This document shows positions 45,782 through 54,558 of a stretch of 64,000 bases of DNA, piece after piece. This DNA comes from Bacillus renqingensis. GTDB taxonomy: Bacteria > Bacillota > Bacilli > Bacillales > Cytobacillaceae. The DNA lies in NCBI RefSeq assembly GCF_016464375.1, contig NZ_JADDIU010000003.1, forward strand, positions 184,942 through 248,941, read 5' to 3'. The notes under the pieces are model-generated. The model did not search any database and was not told the DNA's origin. It was given only the letters and a program-made list of their open reading frames with translations. Numbering within the stretch: position 1 is the stretch's first letter; every line of letters starts with the position of its first letter. The position numbers and the translations under genes are program-made.

Positions 45782-46287
45782 CTTTGCATAAGCATCCGAT
45801 ATCTTTCTTCTATCACGCTCGTTCTGTCCCGTTGCTTATGGCGATGAATGAGGGGATCATTTGTCAAATCACTTTCTTTTCCCCATTCTAACCCACGCTG
45901 CTGACACGTTTTCAAACACGAATCCAATAAGGATGGATCACTAATTGGCAGTGAAAAGCTTGAATAAGCCTGTCTTGTTTCCATGGCCAGTAGACGGTCG
46001 TTTAATAAATTTAATAAATCTGGACCGTTAATACCAAGCTTTGATAAAAAGTGAGCATGCATTTCGAATATTCTTAGCGCTTTTTCCAATGTTCGTTTTG
46101 CTCCATTGAAATTTCCTCTGCGGTGGTGATACGTCGATACCGCGACTAAAATAAGACCAACCCAGATCGAGTCCTTGTTTCCCGGATCGGACTGCTTCCA
46201 ATATTCCTCAAGGATTTCATGGCATTCAAAGTAATCTCTGTCACCATGAAAATGAATTAAAAATTCGATGTATTCCTGTGGATACAC
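45766..46287 (-). CDS. ypuF: DUF309 protein YpuF
   Basis: 173-aa helical protein with the DUF309 signature: FLIHFHGDRDYFECHEILEE near the start, then VSTYHHRRGNFNGAKRTLEK. GTG 46285-46287 follows a GGGGGG site. It neighbours scpA as in B. subtilis but is transcribed away from it. Function unknown. Confidence 0.88.
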   Translation of the reverse strand: MYPQEYIEFLIHFHGDRDYFECHEILEEYWKQSDPGNKDSIWVGLILVAVSTYHHRRGNFNGAKRTLEKALRIFEMHAHFLSKLGINGPDLLNLLNDRLLAMETRQAYSSFSLPISDPSLLDSCLKTCQQRGLEWGKESDLTNDPLIHRHKQRDRTSVIEERYRMLMQRKGSE

Positions 46288-46346
46288 CTAATCCCCCCTA
46301 TTCCTTTTTTATACAGTTTATCATACTTAGACATGGTACTTGATAG

Positions 46347-46374
46347 AAAAAAGCCCCGCCGTAAACGACGGGAC
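46347..46374 (-). terminator. Minus-strand terminator downstream of the YjcZ-type gene
   Basis: Minus-strand stem GTCCCGTCG/CGGCGGGGC with 4-nt loop and T6. The transcript it ends would include the repeat element at 46417-46571. Confidence 0.75.
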
Positions 46375-46416
46375 CTCTTTATCGTCTTTAAAATCAGACT
46401 GTTTGCTTCTCTATGA

Positions 46417-46571
46417 GATAAGCATAAAATTTTCGACTTTGAGAATTGTCTAGCTCTAGGCGCCAGCGGCTCGAGGTCACAAGCCAATCCGTCAAGAAGG
46501 CTAAAGAACAGCCTTCTCGCCGGCTCGTCTTGTGCTTGTCGCCGCTAGGCAGGCGCCCTGCGCTTTTCTTA
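46417..46571. repeat. Dispersed nested-palindrome element, copy 6
   Basis: Hybrid copy: left end as in copies 1 and 2 (GATAAGCATAAAATTTTCGA, TTGTCTAGCTC), core as in the spoIIA copies (GGTCACAAGCCAATCCGTC ... GCCGGCTCGTCTTGTGCTTG), right end GCGCTTTTCTT. Stems: AGCGGC/GCCGCT, CACAAG/CTTGTG and apical AGAAGGCT/AGCCTTCT. The frame across it is spurious. Confidence 0.88.
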
Positions 46572-46591
46572 GTTGGCGACCTTCGTTCGAT

Positions 46592-46687
46592 TTACCAAAC
46601 CCAAGCTGCACCAACAATAATTAACAAAATAAACAGTACGACGATTAACGCAAATCCGGCTCCAAATCCGCCAGCGCCATCAGCCAT
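46592..46687 (-). CDS. YjcZ-family sporulation miniprotein
   Basis: 31-aa product: a Gly/Ala/Phe start (ADGAGGFGAGF) and one hydrophobic helix (ALIVVLFILLIIVGAAWVW). This is the pattern of YjcZ/SscA-type spore miniproteins. ATG 46685-46687 follows AGGAGGG. The gene is absent from standard-length ORF calls. A role in spore coat or membrane is inferred from the family. Confidence 0.85.
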   Translation of the reverse strand: MADGAGGFGAGFALIVVLFILLIIVGAAWVW

Positions 46688-46699
46688 ATCTAATCCCTC

Positions 46700-47042
46700 C
46701 TAATATGTTTTTAGTTCCACCAAAGGGAAGAAGTGTCTAAATGTTCGTCAAGAGGTGTTACCATTTAGTGGACCGCCAACCGGCGTGTTCCTTACATCAT
46801 ATGTAGGGGATTTGTCCAGTGTTATGGGCAATTATCATGAATTCGCTAAATGCGTCATGTTGTATTTATTTTTCTATTGGATAAGCTATTCGAATCATCT
46901 ATACTAGGAAAAGAGGATTAAAGCGACGTAAAAGTGTAAACAGTATAGCTGATTGTAGTGATTTACAGTTTCTGACTCGAATCCAGTGTAGCTCAGCTCT
47001 CTCTGCCACCTTTAATAATTTCAAGAATTTTGGTGAAAAGTT
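46700..47042. promoter_or_regulatory. Region upstream of scpA with SigA-type promoter
   Basis: TTGGAT (46877-46882), 17-bp spacer and TATACT (46900-46905) form a plausible promoter for scpAB. Between 46978 and 47015 is a 36-base segment resembling 14825-14862. 46700-46870 contains the YjcZ-gene upstream region and no other recognised feature. Confidence 0.5.
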
Positions 47043-47813
47043 ATGCCATACCAAGTGAAAATTGACGCCTTTGAAGGGCCATTAGATTTACTGCTTCATT
47101 TAATTAATCGGCTCGAAATCGATATTTATGATATCCCGGTTGCCCAAATAACTGAGCAATATTTGTTATATATTCATACAATGAAAGAGCTAAAGCTTGA
47201 TGTTGCCAGTGAGTTTCTCGTAATGGCCGCAACGCTTTTGGCAATTAAGAGTAAAATGCTGCTTCCAAAGCATGAGGAAGCTTTAGATGACGAGGATCAA
47301 GAGATTTCCTTTGAGGAGGATCCAAGGGATGAATTGGTGGAGCGCTTAATTGAATACCGTAAATTCAAGGAAGCCGCTAGGGATCTGAAATCAATGGAAG
47401 AGGAACGCGGTCTCATATTTACAAAGCCGCCAAGCGACCTTTCAGATTTTGTAAAGGAAACCCCGCCAAGTAAGTCAGAAATAAATGTATCGCTCTATGA
47501 TATGTTAGCGGCCTTTCAAAAATTACTGCGCAGGAAAAAGCTCCAGCGCCCATTGGCAACGAAAATTACTCGTCAAGATATTTCAATTGAAACAAGAATG
47601 ACGGAAATAATGAAAGAATTAACGCAGGTAAAGGGGCGGAAAAACTTTACTGATTTATTTCCGGAACCAACAAAAGAGCATATTGTGGTCACTTTTTTAG
47701 CGATTTTAGAACTAATGAAAAGAAAAAAGATTGATACCTGGCAGCATGAGAATTTTGGGGAAATTTTTGTAGAAGCTGCCAAGGAAGGAGCCGATGTCGT
47801 TGGAAATTATTAA
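47043..47813 (+). CDS. scpA: Segregation and condensation protein A
   Basis: 256-aa kleisin of the SMC-ScpAB condensin. The N-terminal helical domain begins [21 protein letters not shown]; an acidic linker ([14 protein letters not shown]) and a C-terminal winged helix ([16 protein letters not shown]) that binds the SMC head follow. Overlaps scpB by 20 bases. The ribosome site is weak (GGTGAAAAG). Confidence 0.96.
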   Translation: MPYQVKIDAFEGPLDLLLHLINRLEIDIYDIPVAQITEQYLLYIHTMKELKLDVASEFLVMAATLLAIKSKMLLPKHEEALDDEDQEISFEEDPRDELVERLIEYRKFKEAARDLKSMEEERGLIFTKPPSDLSDFVKETPPSKSEINVSLYDMLAAFQKLLRRKKLQRPLATKITRQDISIETRMTEIMKELTQVKGRKNFTDLFPEPTKEHIVVTFLAILELMKRKKIDTWQHENFGEIFVEAAKEGADVVGNY

Positions 47814-48387
47814 TTGGACAGGTATCCTTGAAAGTCTCTTGTTTGCAGCCGGTGATGAAGGATTGACATTAAAGCAAATTGCTGAGGTTTTAGAGGTGGA
47901 TGAACTCGAGGCAAAGGACATAATCGAGGACCTCAGGAAAGAGTATGCTGAAAATGACAACAGGGGGATTATGCTGATTCAGCTGGCGGGGACCTATCAG
48001 CTGGCCACTAAGAAAGAAAATGCTGACTATTTAAAAAAACTCGTAGACTCGCCAAATACCTCTACATTGTCGCAGGCCGCTTTAGAAACATTAGCGGTTA
48101 TTGCCTATAAACAGCCCATTACCCGTGCAGAAATCGAAGAAATTCGCGGGGTAAAAACGGAAAGACCGCTGCATACCCTTATGGCAAAGGCATTAATCAA
48201 AGAGGTGGGCCGTGCGGAGGGGACAGGTCGTGCTTATTTATATGGAACGACAAAGGAATTTCTTGATTACTTTGGTTTGAAAAGCTTAGAGGAACTTCCA
48301 AAGCTTCCCGAAAAGGTGGAGGATGAATATGTACAGGAGGAAGCAGATTTATTTTTTGAGAAATTTCAAGAAACGTTAAACTCCTAA
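47794..48387 (+). CDS. scpB: Segregation and condensation protein B
   Basis: 197-aa partner of ScpA. Two winged-helix domains contain [20 protein letters not shown] and [20 protein letters not shown], with an acidic tail. ATG 47794 follows AAGGAAGGAG inside scpA. Confidence 0.96.
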   Translation: MSLEIINWTGILESLLFAAGDEGLTLKQIAEVLEVDELEAKDIIEDLRKEYAENDNRGIMLIQLAGTYQLATKKENADYLKKLVDSPNTSTLSQAALETLAVIAYKQPITRAEIEEIRGVKTERPLHTLMAKALIKEVGRAEGTGRAYLYGTTKEFLDYFGLKSLEELPKLPEKVEDEYVQEEADLFFEKFQETLNS

Positions 48388-48456
48388 ACTACTGTATTTA
48401 TGCTAAAATAAAACTAGGATTTGTATCTTTGGATTTCAATAAGGAGCGCGATAAAA

Positions 48457-48876
48457 TTGCTAATAAAAGAATGCAAAGGGTATGAATTGGAGAAAGAAAA
48501 GAAAAATACCTCCGAGGACTATTTCAACAGGAGTGAATTAACGTTTGTGGAAGAAGGAGTTGAAAGAACGCTCCACGTTCTATATCTAAGATATTTTGAT
48601 GAAATTTTCCCGGAATTTACCCCGTTTAAACAGGATCCAATCTTTGCAAATAATGGGTATGAAGTGAATTTCAAGGATATCGTGGCCCTTGTGTGTCTGT
48701 TGAAAAGACCCGAATTAAGAGGACGGAAACGTCTTTATATCAATTCAAAAGATGAATTCGCTGCTTATTTCCAAGATATACACTTTGCCAAATTAACGGA
48801 AATTTTTACTGCACTTCAACAAAAGAATGGATATGAGCTGCGTTCTCCACTAGAATTTATCATGCAGCCACAATAG
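48457..48876 (+). CDS. Hypothetical protein of 139 aa
   Basis: I do not recognise this family. TTG 48457 follows AAGGAG at 10 bases. The protein is soluble and mixed-charge, with FDEIFPEFTPFKQDPIFA in the middle and a Lys/Arg patch LKRPELRGRKRLYI; there are two cysteines and no membrane helix. It sits between scpB and ypuI on the same strand and could be co-transcribed with scpAB. The longer frame from 48421 lacks a site. Confidence 0.7.
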   Translation: MLIKECKGYELEKEKKNTSEDYFNRSELTFVEEGVERTLHVLYLRYFDEIFPEFTPFKQDPIFANNGYEVNFKDIVALVCLLKRPELRGRKRLYINSKDEFAAYFQDIHFAKLTEIFTALQQKNGYELRSPLEFIMQPQ

Positions 48877-48984
48877 AAAACTATATGGACAAAAGGATAT
48901 TAGGACGGCTTCTAAGGATCGTTCCATTAATATTGTTGCCGCAAGTGAAAACAATTTTGAAGCAGGACATCAGGGGGAGATAGA

Positions 48985-49473
48985 ATGGGAAATTCGTTAG
49001 TAAATACACAGCTAAATGATGTTAAGATATTTTTAGGTAAGGCCGTTCAAGCCATTGAAAACTTCTTAAATGATACAACGATAAAGCAATTTAAGCTAGA
49101 AAGCGAAGAGGACCGTAAGTATGTTCAAACCATTTTCTCCAGTTTACGGAAGCTCGCTGTTTATTGTGAGGAAGGCTTCGATTCCTGTTCGATTATTTTA
49201 CAAACTGAGCCATTTCAAAAGGCCGCTGCTGAAAAAACCTTATATAAGATTTACCATCAGTGCATCGATGAGTTCTTTGCACCGAAAAATGATGCCTGGT
49301 TTGAAAACAGCCGCTCAGCCTATACAGGTAAAAATGCAATCAAATTCTATCGTGAAGTACCTGAAACTATCAAACAGCTCGTTAAAAGCCTTGAAGGTGA
49401 GTTCCAGCAGATTCGGGAAGAACTTGAGTATTATGAAACAGACTATCGAACCAAAATGATGCAAACAAAATAA
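48985..49473 (+). CDS. ypuI: DUF3907 protein YpuI
   Basis: 162-aa helical protein. The start (GNSLVNTQLNDVKIFLGKAV) and the FFAPKNDAWFENSRSAYTGK segment are typical of YpuI. GGGGGAG precedes ATG 48985. Position downstream of scpAB is conserved. Function unknown. Confidence 0.86.
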   Translation: MGNSLVNTQLNDVKIFLGKAVQAIENFLNDTTIKQFKLESEEDRKYVQTIFSSLRKLAVYCEEGFDSCSIILQTEPFQKAAAEKTLYKIYHQCIDEFFAPKNDAWFENSRSAYTGKNAIKFYREVPETIKQLVKSLEGEFQQIREELEYYETDYRTKMMQTK

Positions 49474-49482
49474 CGGCTATGA

Positions 49483-49514
49483 AGGCTGCCCCAATAATAG
49501 GAGCAGTCTTTTTC
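49483..49514 (+). terminator. Terminator after ypuI
   Basis: Imperfect stem AGGCTGCCCC/GGAGCAGTCT followed by TTTTT. Confidence 0.7.
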
Positions 49515-49585
49515 TCTGGTCTTAATAAATATCCTGCCGCATACCATTAATACAAGATTTGATGGGAATAAGGAGTGGCAAACGA

Positions 49586-50482
49586 ATGGATCGCTTTAGC
49601 CGGTATGTCAACGAGTTATTTCTGTGGAATGGGCAAATGCGAGAATTCCTTCAATCGGAGGAGGTAGGAAAAGACTCGGAATTATGGGAGAAACTAGATC
49701 AATTTACCGAATTGATTGAGAATACGAATCGGGATTTATCTACTGAAGAATTGCTGGATTTGCAGGCAAAAGCAGAGCAAATTCATGAGGAACTTGAGGC
49801 TTATTTTAATCAAAAACAGGTCAATGAGATTGGAACGATTATGGTGGTTGAAAAGCCAGTTCCGCCAGGCAAACATACGCTTCCTAATCTTCCGTACGCA
49901 TATAACGCGCTGGAGCCGTATATTTCAGAGGAGATTATGAGGCTCCATCATGCCCAGCATCACCGAGCCTATGTGAATGGTTTAAATAAGGCTGAGCTGG
50001 AGCTGAAAAAGGCGAGGGATTCAAATGATTTTTCATTGGTAAAACATTGGTCCCGCGAGCTTAGCTTTCACGGTTCAGGCCATTACCTCCATTCCATCTT
50101 TTGGAGAAATATGAGTCCAAATGGCGGCGGCAGCCCGGAAGGTTTATTAAAAATGGAAATTGACAACTATTTTGGCAGCTTTCATGCCTTTAAAAAACAT
50201 TTTTCAGAAAGTGCAAACCAGGTGGAAGGTGTTGGCTGGGCCCTACTCGTTTGGTCACCAAAAGCACGACATTTAGAAGTGCTGCAAACGGAACGGCATA
50301 TGCTTCTAACCCAATGGGATACAATTCCGCTGCTTGTCCTTGATGTATGGGAGCATGCCTATTATCTTCAATATAAAAACAAACGGTCAGAATACGTGGA
50401 TAATTGGTGGAAGATCGTCAATTGGCATGACGTTGAAATGAGATTGGAAAAAGCGGCCGATAGCAAATGGCCGGCAATATAG
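49586..50482 (+). CDS. sodF: Superoxide dismutase [Fe/Mn], SodF-type with N-terminal extension
   Basis: 298-aa protein. The first 90 residues are a helical, acidic extension unlike classical SODs; the SOD fold then begins at HTLPNLPYAYNALEPYI. Metal ligands lie in IMRLHHAQHHRAYV, the GSGHYLHSIFW helix and LDVWEHAYYL. ATG 49586 follows AAGGAG; a longer frame exists without a site. The extension matches B. subtilis SodF in kind. Confidence 0.9.
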   Translation: MDRFSRYVNELFLWNGQMREFLQSEEVGKDSELWEKLDQFTELIENTNRDLSTEELLDLQAKAEQIHEELEAYFNQKQVNEIGTIMVVEKPVPPGKHTLPNLPYAYNALEPYISEEIMRLHHAQHHRAYVNGLNKAELELKKARDSNDFSLVKHWSRELSFHGSGHYLHSIFWRNMSPNGGGSPEGLLKMEIDNYFGSFHAFKKHFSESANQVEGVGWALLVWSPKARHLEVLQTERHMLLTQWDTIPLLVLDVWEHAYYLQYKNKRSEYVDNWWKIVNWHDVEMRLEKAADSKWPAI

Positions 50483-50493
50483 GAAATAGGACG

Positions 50494-50521
50494 AAGGCAT
50501 CCAATAACCGGATGCCTTTTC
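50494..50521 (+). terminator. Terminator after sodF
   Basis: Stem AAGGCATCC/GGATGCCTT with T run. Confidence 0.85.
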
Positions 50522-50523
50522 TT

Positions 50524-50552
50524 GTCATAACACACCTTGTCCTGCATAAAAT
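50524..50552 (+). promoter_or_regulatory. SigE-type promoter of dacB-spmAB
   Basis: GTCATAA, 14-bp spacer, CATAAAAT, close to the SigE consensus and about 34 bases before dacB. The operon is SigE-dependent in B. subtilis. Confidence 0.6.
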
Positions 50553-50585
50553 TTAATAATTAAAGAAGAGGACGAGGTAGATCAA

Positions 50586-51734
50586 ATGAGAATGATACGA
50601 AAGCTAGTTGTTTATTTTCTTATGTTCACACTATTTATTATACACATTCCTCAGAAAGTGGATGCTTCTCTTGGAGTAAGTGCTGCAAGCGCAGTTTTAA
50701 TAGAACAGAAATCCGGCCGTGTCCTTTATGAGAAGGAAGCACATACGAAAAGAAGGATTGCCAGCATTACGAAAATCATGACCGCGATTCTCGCCATTGA
50801 ATCGGGAAAAATGAATCAAACGGTTAAAGTGAGTGAAAATGCAACTAGGGCGGAGGGATCATCTGTTTATCTAAAACCCGGCCAAAAAATGAAGCTAGAG
50901 GATTTAGTATATGGATTGATGCTTAGGTCAGGAAATGACACGGCGGTAGCGATTGCCGAGTATATCGGAGGTAGTGTCGAAGGCTTTGCTTATTTGATGA
51001 ACCAAAAGGCAAAAGAAATCGGTATGGTCAATACCCATTTTGCTAATCCCCATGGACTTGATGATCATGAAAACCATTATTCCACGGCTTATGATATGGC
51101 TCTTTTAACCCGCTATGCGATGAAAAACAAAACCTATCAAAAGATTGCGGGGACAAAGGTACATCGTGCACCGAATCCAAATGAGGATTGGGACTATAAA
51201 TGGAATAACAAAAACCGGCTACTGACCAAATATAAGTATTGTACAGGGGGAAAAACTGGCTTTACCAAGCGCGCCAAGAGAACGCTTGTGACAACAGCCA
51301 CAAAGGGAGATATGGATCTTATTGCGGTCACTTTAAATGCCCCCGATGATTGGAACGATCACATTTCCATGTATGAGAGCGGATTTAAGAATTATGATAT
51401 GGCGGAGGTCTTGTCAAAAGGAAGACTCGATCTCGACAAAAACAAATATTATAAGAAGAAGCAATTATATGTAAAAAAGTCTGTTCTCTACCCGGCTACA
51501 AGCGAGGAAATGAGTTTATTTTCCGTCAAATATAAATTGAACAAGCCCGCTAAGAAATGGTTTCAATCAAACAAAAGTGAGCATGTTGCCGGAAAAGCAA
51601 TTGTCTACTTAGATGGCAGAGCCGTTGAGGAGACCCCCATTTTCTATCAGAATGTTTCGGAAAAAAAGAAAGGCATATTTGACTTTATGAAGGATATTTT
51701 CCTTTCAATAATGGGTGTGAAATTTAATGGTTAA
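50586..51734 (+). CDS. dacB: D-alanyl-D-alanine carboxypeptidase DacB (PBP5*)
   Basis: 382-aa sporulation carboxypeptidase of the mother cell that lowers cortex cross-linking. Signal peptide through about residue 27, then S60-IT-K63, SGN in LMLRSGNDTA and KTG in GGKTGFTKRA. A C-terminal beta domain and amphipathic anchor follow. ATG 50586 or 50592 both lie behind GAGG. It overlaps spmA by 8 bases. Confidence 0.94.
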   Translation: MRMIRKLVVYFLMFTLFIIHIPQKVDASLGVSAASAVLIEQKSGRVLYEKEAHTKRRIASITKIMTAILAIESGKMNQTVKVSENATRAEGSSVYLKPGQKMKLEDLVYGLMLRSGNDTAVAIAEYIGGSVEGFAYLMNQKAKEIGMVNTHFANPHGLDDHENHYSTAYDMALLTRYAMKNKTYQKIAGTKVHRAPNPNEDWDYKWNNKNRLLTKYKYCTGGKTGFTKRAKRTLVTTATKGDMDLIAVTLNAPDDWNDHISMYESGFKNYDMAEVLSKGRLDLDKNKYYKKKQLYVKKSVLYPATSEEMSLFSVKYKLNKPAKKWFQSNKSEHVAGKAIVYLDGRAVEETPIFYQNVSEKKKGIFDFMKDIFLSIMGVKFNG

Positions 51735-52314
51735 TTATATTTGGGTAGGAATGACGATTATTGGCATTGTATTTGCGCTTATCAATGGAACAATGGATGC
51801 AGTGAACAAGGCGGTCTTCGATGGGGCAAAAGAGGCGGTGACCATTTGTATCGGCTTAATCAGTGTCCTTGTCTTCTGGCTTGGAATGATGCGAATTGCA
51901 GAAGAATCAGGCCTCCTAGAGAAATTATCAAAACTATTCCGACCGCTGGTAAAAATCATCTTCCCTGAGGTTCCAGTCAAACACCCTGCAATGGGATATA
52001 TCTTGTCCAATATGATTTCCAATATGTTCGGCTTAGGAAATGCAGCGACGCCACTTGGGATCAAAGCGATGGAGGAATTAAAAAAATTAAATGGCGGTAA
52101 AGATTTTGCCAGCAGATCGATGGTGACCTTTTTGGCGATTAATACCGCGAGCATCACGATTATCCCGACAACAGTCATCGCGATTCGAATGAATTATCAT
52201 TCCGCCTCTCCAACTGAAATTGTCGTTCCAACCATTATTACAACGCTTTTGTCAGCAATTATGGCAATCCTTATTGATCGCTATTTCTATTATCGCAAAA
52301 AGCCTAAAGGGTGA
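51727..52314 (+). CDS. spmA: Spore maturation protein A
   Basis: 195-aa membrane protein needed for spore core dehydration. It has nucleoside-recognition (Gate) type segments: LVFWLGMMRIAEESGL and SNMFGLGNAATPLGIKAMEE. Starts inside the dacB end; spmB follows after 6 bases. Confidence 0.94.
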   Translation: MVNYIWVGMTIIGIVFALINGTMDAVNKAVFDGAKEAVTICIGLISVLVFWLGMMRIAEESGLLEKLSKLFRPLVKIIFPEVPVKHPAMGYILSNMISNMFGLGNAATPLGIKAMEELKKLNGGKDFASRSMVTFLAINTASITIIPTTVIAIRMNYHSASPTEIVVPTIITTLLSAIMAILIDRYFYYRKKPKG

Positions 52315-52320
52315 TGAAGC

Positions 52321-52854
52321 ATGTCTCTTTCAACGATTTCGATCACATTTATACCGTTCTTGATTGGCTTTATTCTGCTATATGGTACATTTAAACAAGT
52401 ATCAACATATGAGAGCTTTGTTGAAGGTGGAAAAGAGGGAATAAAAATCGCGGTACAAATCATTCCTTTCTTAGTAGGCATGCTCGTGGCAATTTCCATT
52501 TTCCGGGCCTCAGGCGCATTAGATGCACTTATGAACCTGCTCCGCCCGTTCATGAAATCTATTGGAGTCCCCGCAGAAATTGTTCCCTTATTGTTCATCC
52601 GGCCAATTTCAGGAACCGCTGCACTGGGAATGACGAGTGATTTAATTGCTGTCTATGGTCCGGATTCTTTTATTGGCAGACTTGCATCCATCCTGCAAGG
52701 AAGTACGGATACGACCTTTTATGTCTTGACGGTTTACTTTGGTGCTGTTGGTATTAAAAAGATGGGCGATGCATTAAAGGTCGGGCTTTTAGCCGATGTG
52801 GCAGGTATTATTATTTCAATTGTCGTTGTCACTTTACTATTTGGTACAAAATAA
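52321..52854 (+). CDS. spmB: Spore maturation protein B
   Basis: 177-aa partner of SpmA with the same Gate fold: FLVGMLVAISIFRASGALD, FIRPISGTAALGMTSDLI and GSTDTTFYVLTVYFGAVG. AAGGGTGATG precedes the start. Last gene of dacB-spmA-spmB. Confidence 0.94.
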   Translation: MSLSTISITFIPFLIGFILLYGTFKQVSTYESFVEGGKEGIKIAVQIIPFLVGMLVAISIFRASGALDALMNLLRPFMKSIGVPAEIVPLLFIRPISGTAALGMTSDLIAVYGPDSFIGRLASILQGSTDTTFYVLTVYFGAVGIKKMGDALKVGLLADVAGIIISIVVVTLLFGTK

Positions 52855-52889
52855 AAATAACAGGCCTAAAGGGACCTGTTATTTTTATT
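52853..52889 (+). terminator. Terminator after spmB
   Basis: Stem AAAAATAACAGG/CCTGTTATTTTT with 10-nt loop, overlapping the stop codon. Confidence 0.88.
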
Positions 52890-52996
52890 TTTCCCCTATA
52901 ATACTAGCCGCTTTGAAAAGTGAAGATTTTGTGTCATAATTCAGTAGGACGAATGGTTCAAAAAAACCCGTTAGGTTACATAGAAAAAGGGTGAAC

Positions 52997-53113
52997 GACA
53001 GTTGGAATGTGTTATGGACAATTGAAGTGTACTATCAGACAGTTGGTGCACACTATCCGACAATGGGAACGCGTTATCCACAGTTGAAACAAGCTATCCG
53101 ACAATCGTTTGAA
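52997..53113. repeat. Degenerate 20-21 bp tandem repeat upstream of rluB
   Basis: Five full units and a partial sixth begin at 52997, 53017, 53038, 53059, 53079 and 53100. Each starts GACARTKG (CACAGTTG in unit 5) and ends in a TATCC-like block, with a variable middle. Unit lengths of 20 and 21 and in-frame stops make it non-coding. Confidence 0.8.
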
Positions 53114-53133
53114 TAATTTTGAGGTGAAAACAT

Positions 53134-53877
53134 ATGGAAAGACTGCAAAAGGTGATTGCCCGTGCCGGTATTGCCTCACGGAGGAAAGCGGAAGAGTTGA
53201 TAAAAGACGGCAAGGTTAAGCTAAATGGAAAGACCGTTACAGAGCTGGGAGTAAAGGTATCCCCTTCCGATCGGGTAGAGGTGAATGAAATACCGATCGA
53301 ACGAGAGGAACCGGTTTATTTCCTGCTTTATAAACCAAGAGGTGTTATTTCAAGCGTCAGCGACGATAAAGGCAGAAAGGTTGTGACTGACTTTTTCGCC
53401 GAGCTGAAAGAAAGAATCTTCCCAATAGGCCGGCTTGATTACAATACGTCTGGGTTAATCCTGCTTACAAATGATGGTGAATTTGCCAATTTACTGATGC
53501 ATCCTAGAAATAAAATTGAAAAGGTTTACGTTGCAAAGGTTAAAGGCGTTCCACTTAAGGAGAACCTTAAGAAATTAGCAAAAGGGATTCATCTTGAAGA
53601 TGGAAAAACCGCACCAGCCAAAGTAAAAATGCTTTCTATGGATAAGAAAAAACAAACGGCTATTGTTGAAATTTCCATCCACGAAGGAAGAAATCGCCAG
53701 GTTAGAAGGATGTTTGAGGCAATCGGACATGAGGTATTGAAACTCAAACGAGAACGTTATGGTTTTTTAACATTAAACGGGTTAAAAGCGGGGGAGGCAA
53801 GGGAACTAACCCCTCATGAAGTAAAGCAATTAAGGGCTTCAGCACTGGAATCTGAAAAAAACAATCATAGACTTTAA
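53134..53877 (+). CDS. rluB: rRNA pseudouridine synthase RluB
   Basis: 247-aa RsuA/RluB-family enzyme modifying 23S rRNA. An S4 RNA-binding domain (1-60, QKVIARAGIASRRKAEEL) precedes the catalytic core with Asp in GRLDYNTSGLILLTNDGE and the HEGRNRQVRRMFEAIGH motif. GAGGTG precedes ATG 53134. Position between spmB and resA is conserved. Confidence 0.94.
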   Translation: MERLQKVIARAGIASRRKAEELIKDGKVKLNGKTVTELGVKVSPSDRVEVNEIPIEREEPVYFLLYKPRGVISSVSDDKGRKVVTDFFAELKERIFPIGRLDYNTSGLILLTNDGEFANLLMHPRNKIEKVYVAKVKGVPLKENLKKLAKGIHLEDGKTAPAKVKMLSMDKKKQTAIVEISIHEGRNRQVRRMFEAIGHEVLKLKRERYGFLTLNGLKAGEARELTPHEVKQLRASALESEKNNHRL

Positions 53878-54010
53878 GGCAAGTCTAAATCAGCTTCTAT
53901 AAAAATTCATAAAAACGTCACATTTACTGCCTTTGGTTTTCACTATGCTTATAATGAAAAATGGTATAATTTAGCGTAAACTGTGTCATGTGTGTAATGG
54001 AGGGGATATG

Positions 54011-54535
54011 ATGAAAAAGCAGCGGTTGATCATGCGTACATTCATCCTGGCTATATTGGTAGCGGCCGTTGGTTATACGTTATATGCCAATTTTATGAAA
54101 GATCATAAACAAAGGGTGGAAGTAGGGAGTCAGGCACCTGATTTTCTCTTAACCGATATGCAGGGAAACAAACATCAGCTTTCTGAATACAAAGGAAAAG
54201 GGGTATTTTTGAATTTTTGGGGGACTTGGTGCCCGCCTTGTAAGAAGGAAATGCCCTATATTAATAACCAATATCAGCAATTTAAAGACCAGGGAGTTCA
54301 AGTTTTGTCCGTTGATATTCAGGAATCAGAACTCGCAGTTAATCAATTTGCTGAACGCTTTAAGCTTGATTTTCCAATCATGATAGATAAAGATAAGGAA
54401 GTCATGACCGTTTATGGTGTGGACAAGCTTCCAGCCACCTTTTTAATTGATAAGAATGGGAAAGTTGTCAAGTATTTCACCGGAGAGTTGACAGAAAATA
54501 TGGTGAGGGAATTTATGGAGAAAATAAAACCATAA
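54011..54535 (+). CDS. resA: Thiol-disulfide oxidoreductase ResA
   Basis: 174-aa membrane-tethered thioredoxin that reduces apocytochrome c haem-binding cysteines. N-terminal anchor helix (about 8-26) and active site W-C74-P-P-C77, the same numbering as B. subtilis. ATG 54011 is favoured over ATG 54008 by spacing to GGAGGGG. First gene of resABCDE. Confidence 0.95.
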   Translation: MKKQRLIMRTFILAILVAAVGYTLYANFMKDHKQRVEVGSQAPDFLLTDMQGNKHQLSEYKGKGVFLNFWGTWCPPCKKEMPYINNQYQQFKDQGVQVLSVDIQESELAVNQFAERFKLDFPIMIDKDKEVMTVYGVDKLPATFLIDKNGKVVKYFTGELTENMVREFMEKIKP

Positions 54536-54558
54536 CGGGTACAGGGAGTTTGTTTGCA

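Noticed and set aside
46978..47015. Possible tRNA gene (TTCGAAT-like and TAGCTCAG blocks)
   Set aside because: The arms are in the wrong order, no acceptor stem or anticodon arm can be formed, and there is no CCA end.
52997..53113. CRISPR-like array before rluB
   Set aside because: There are no constant repeats with unique spacers; the units are contiguous and degenerate, and no cas gene is present.
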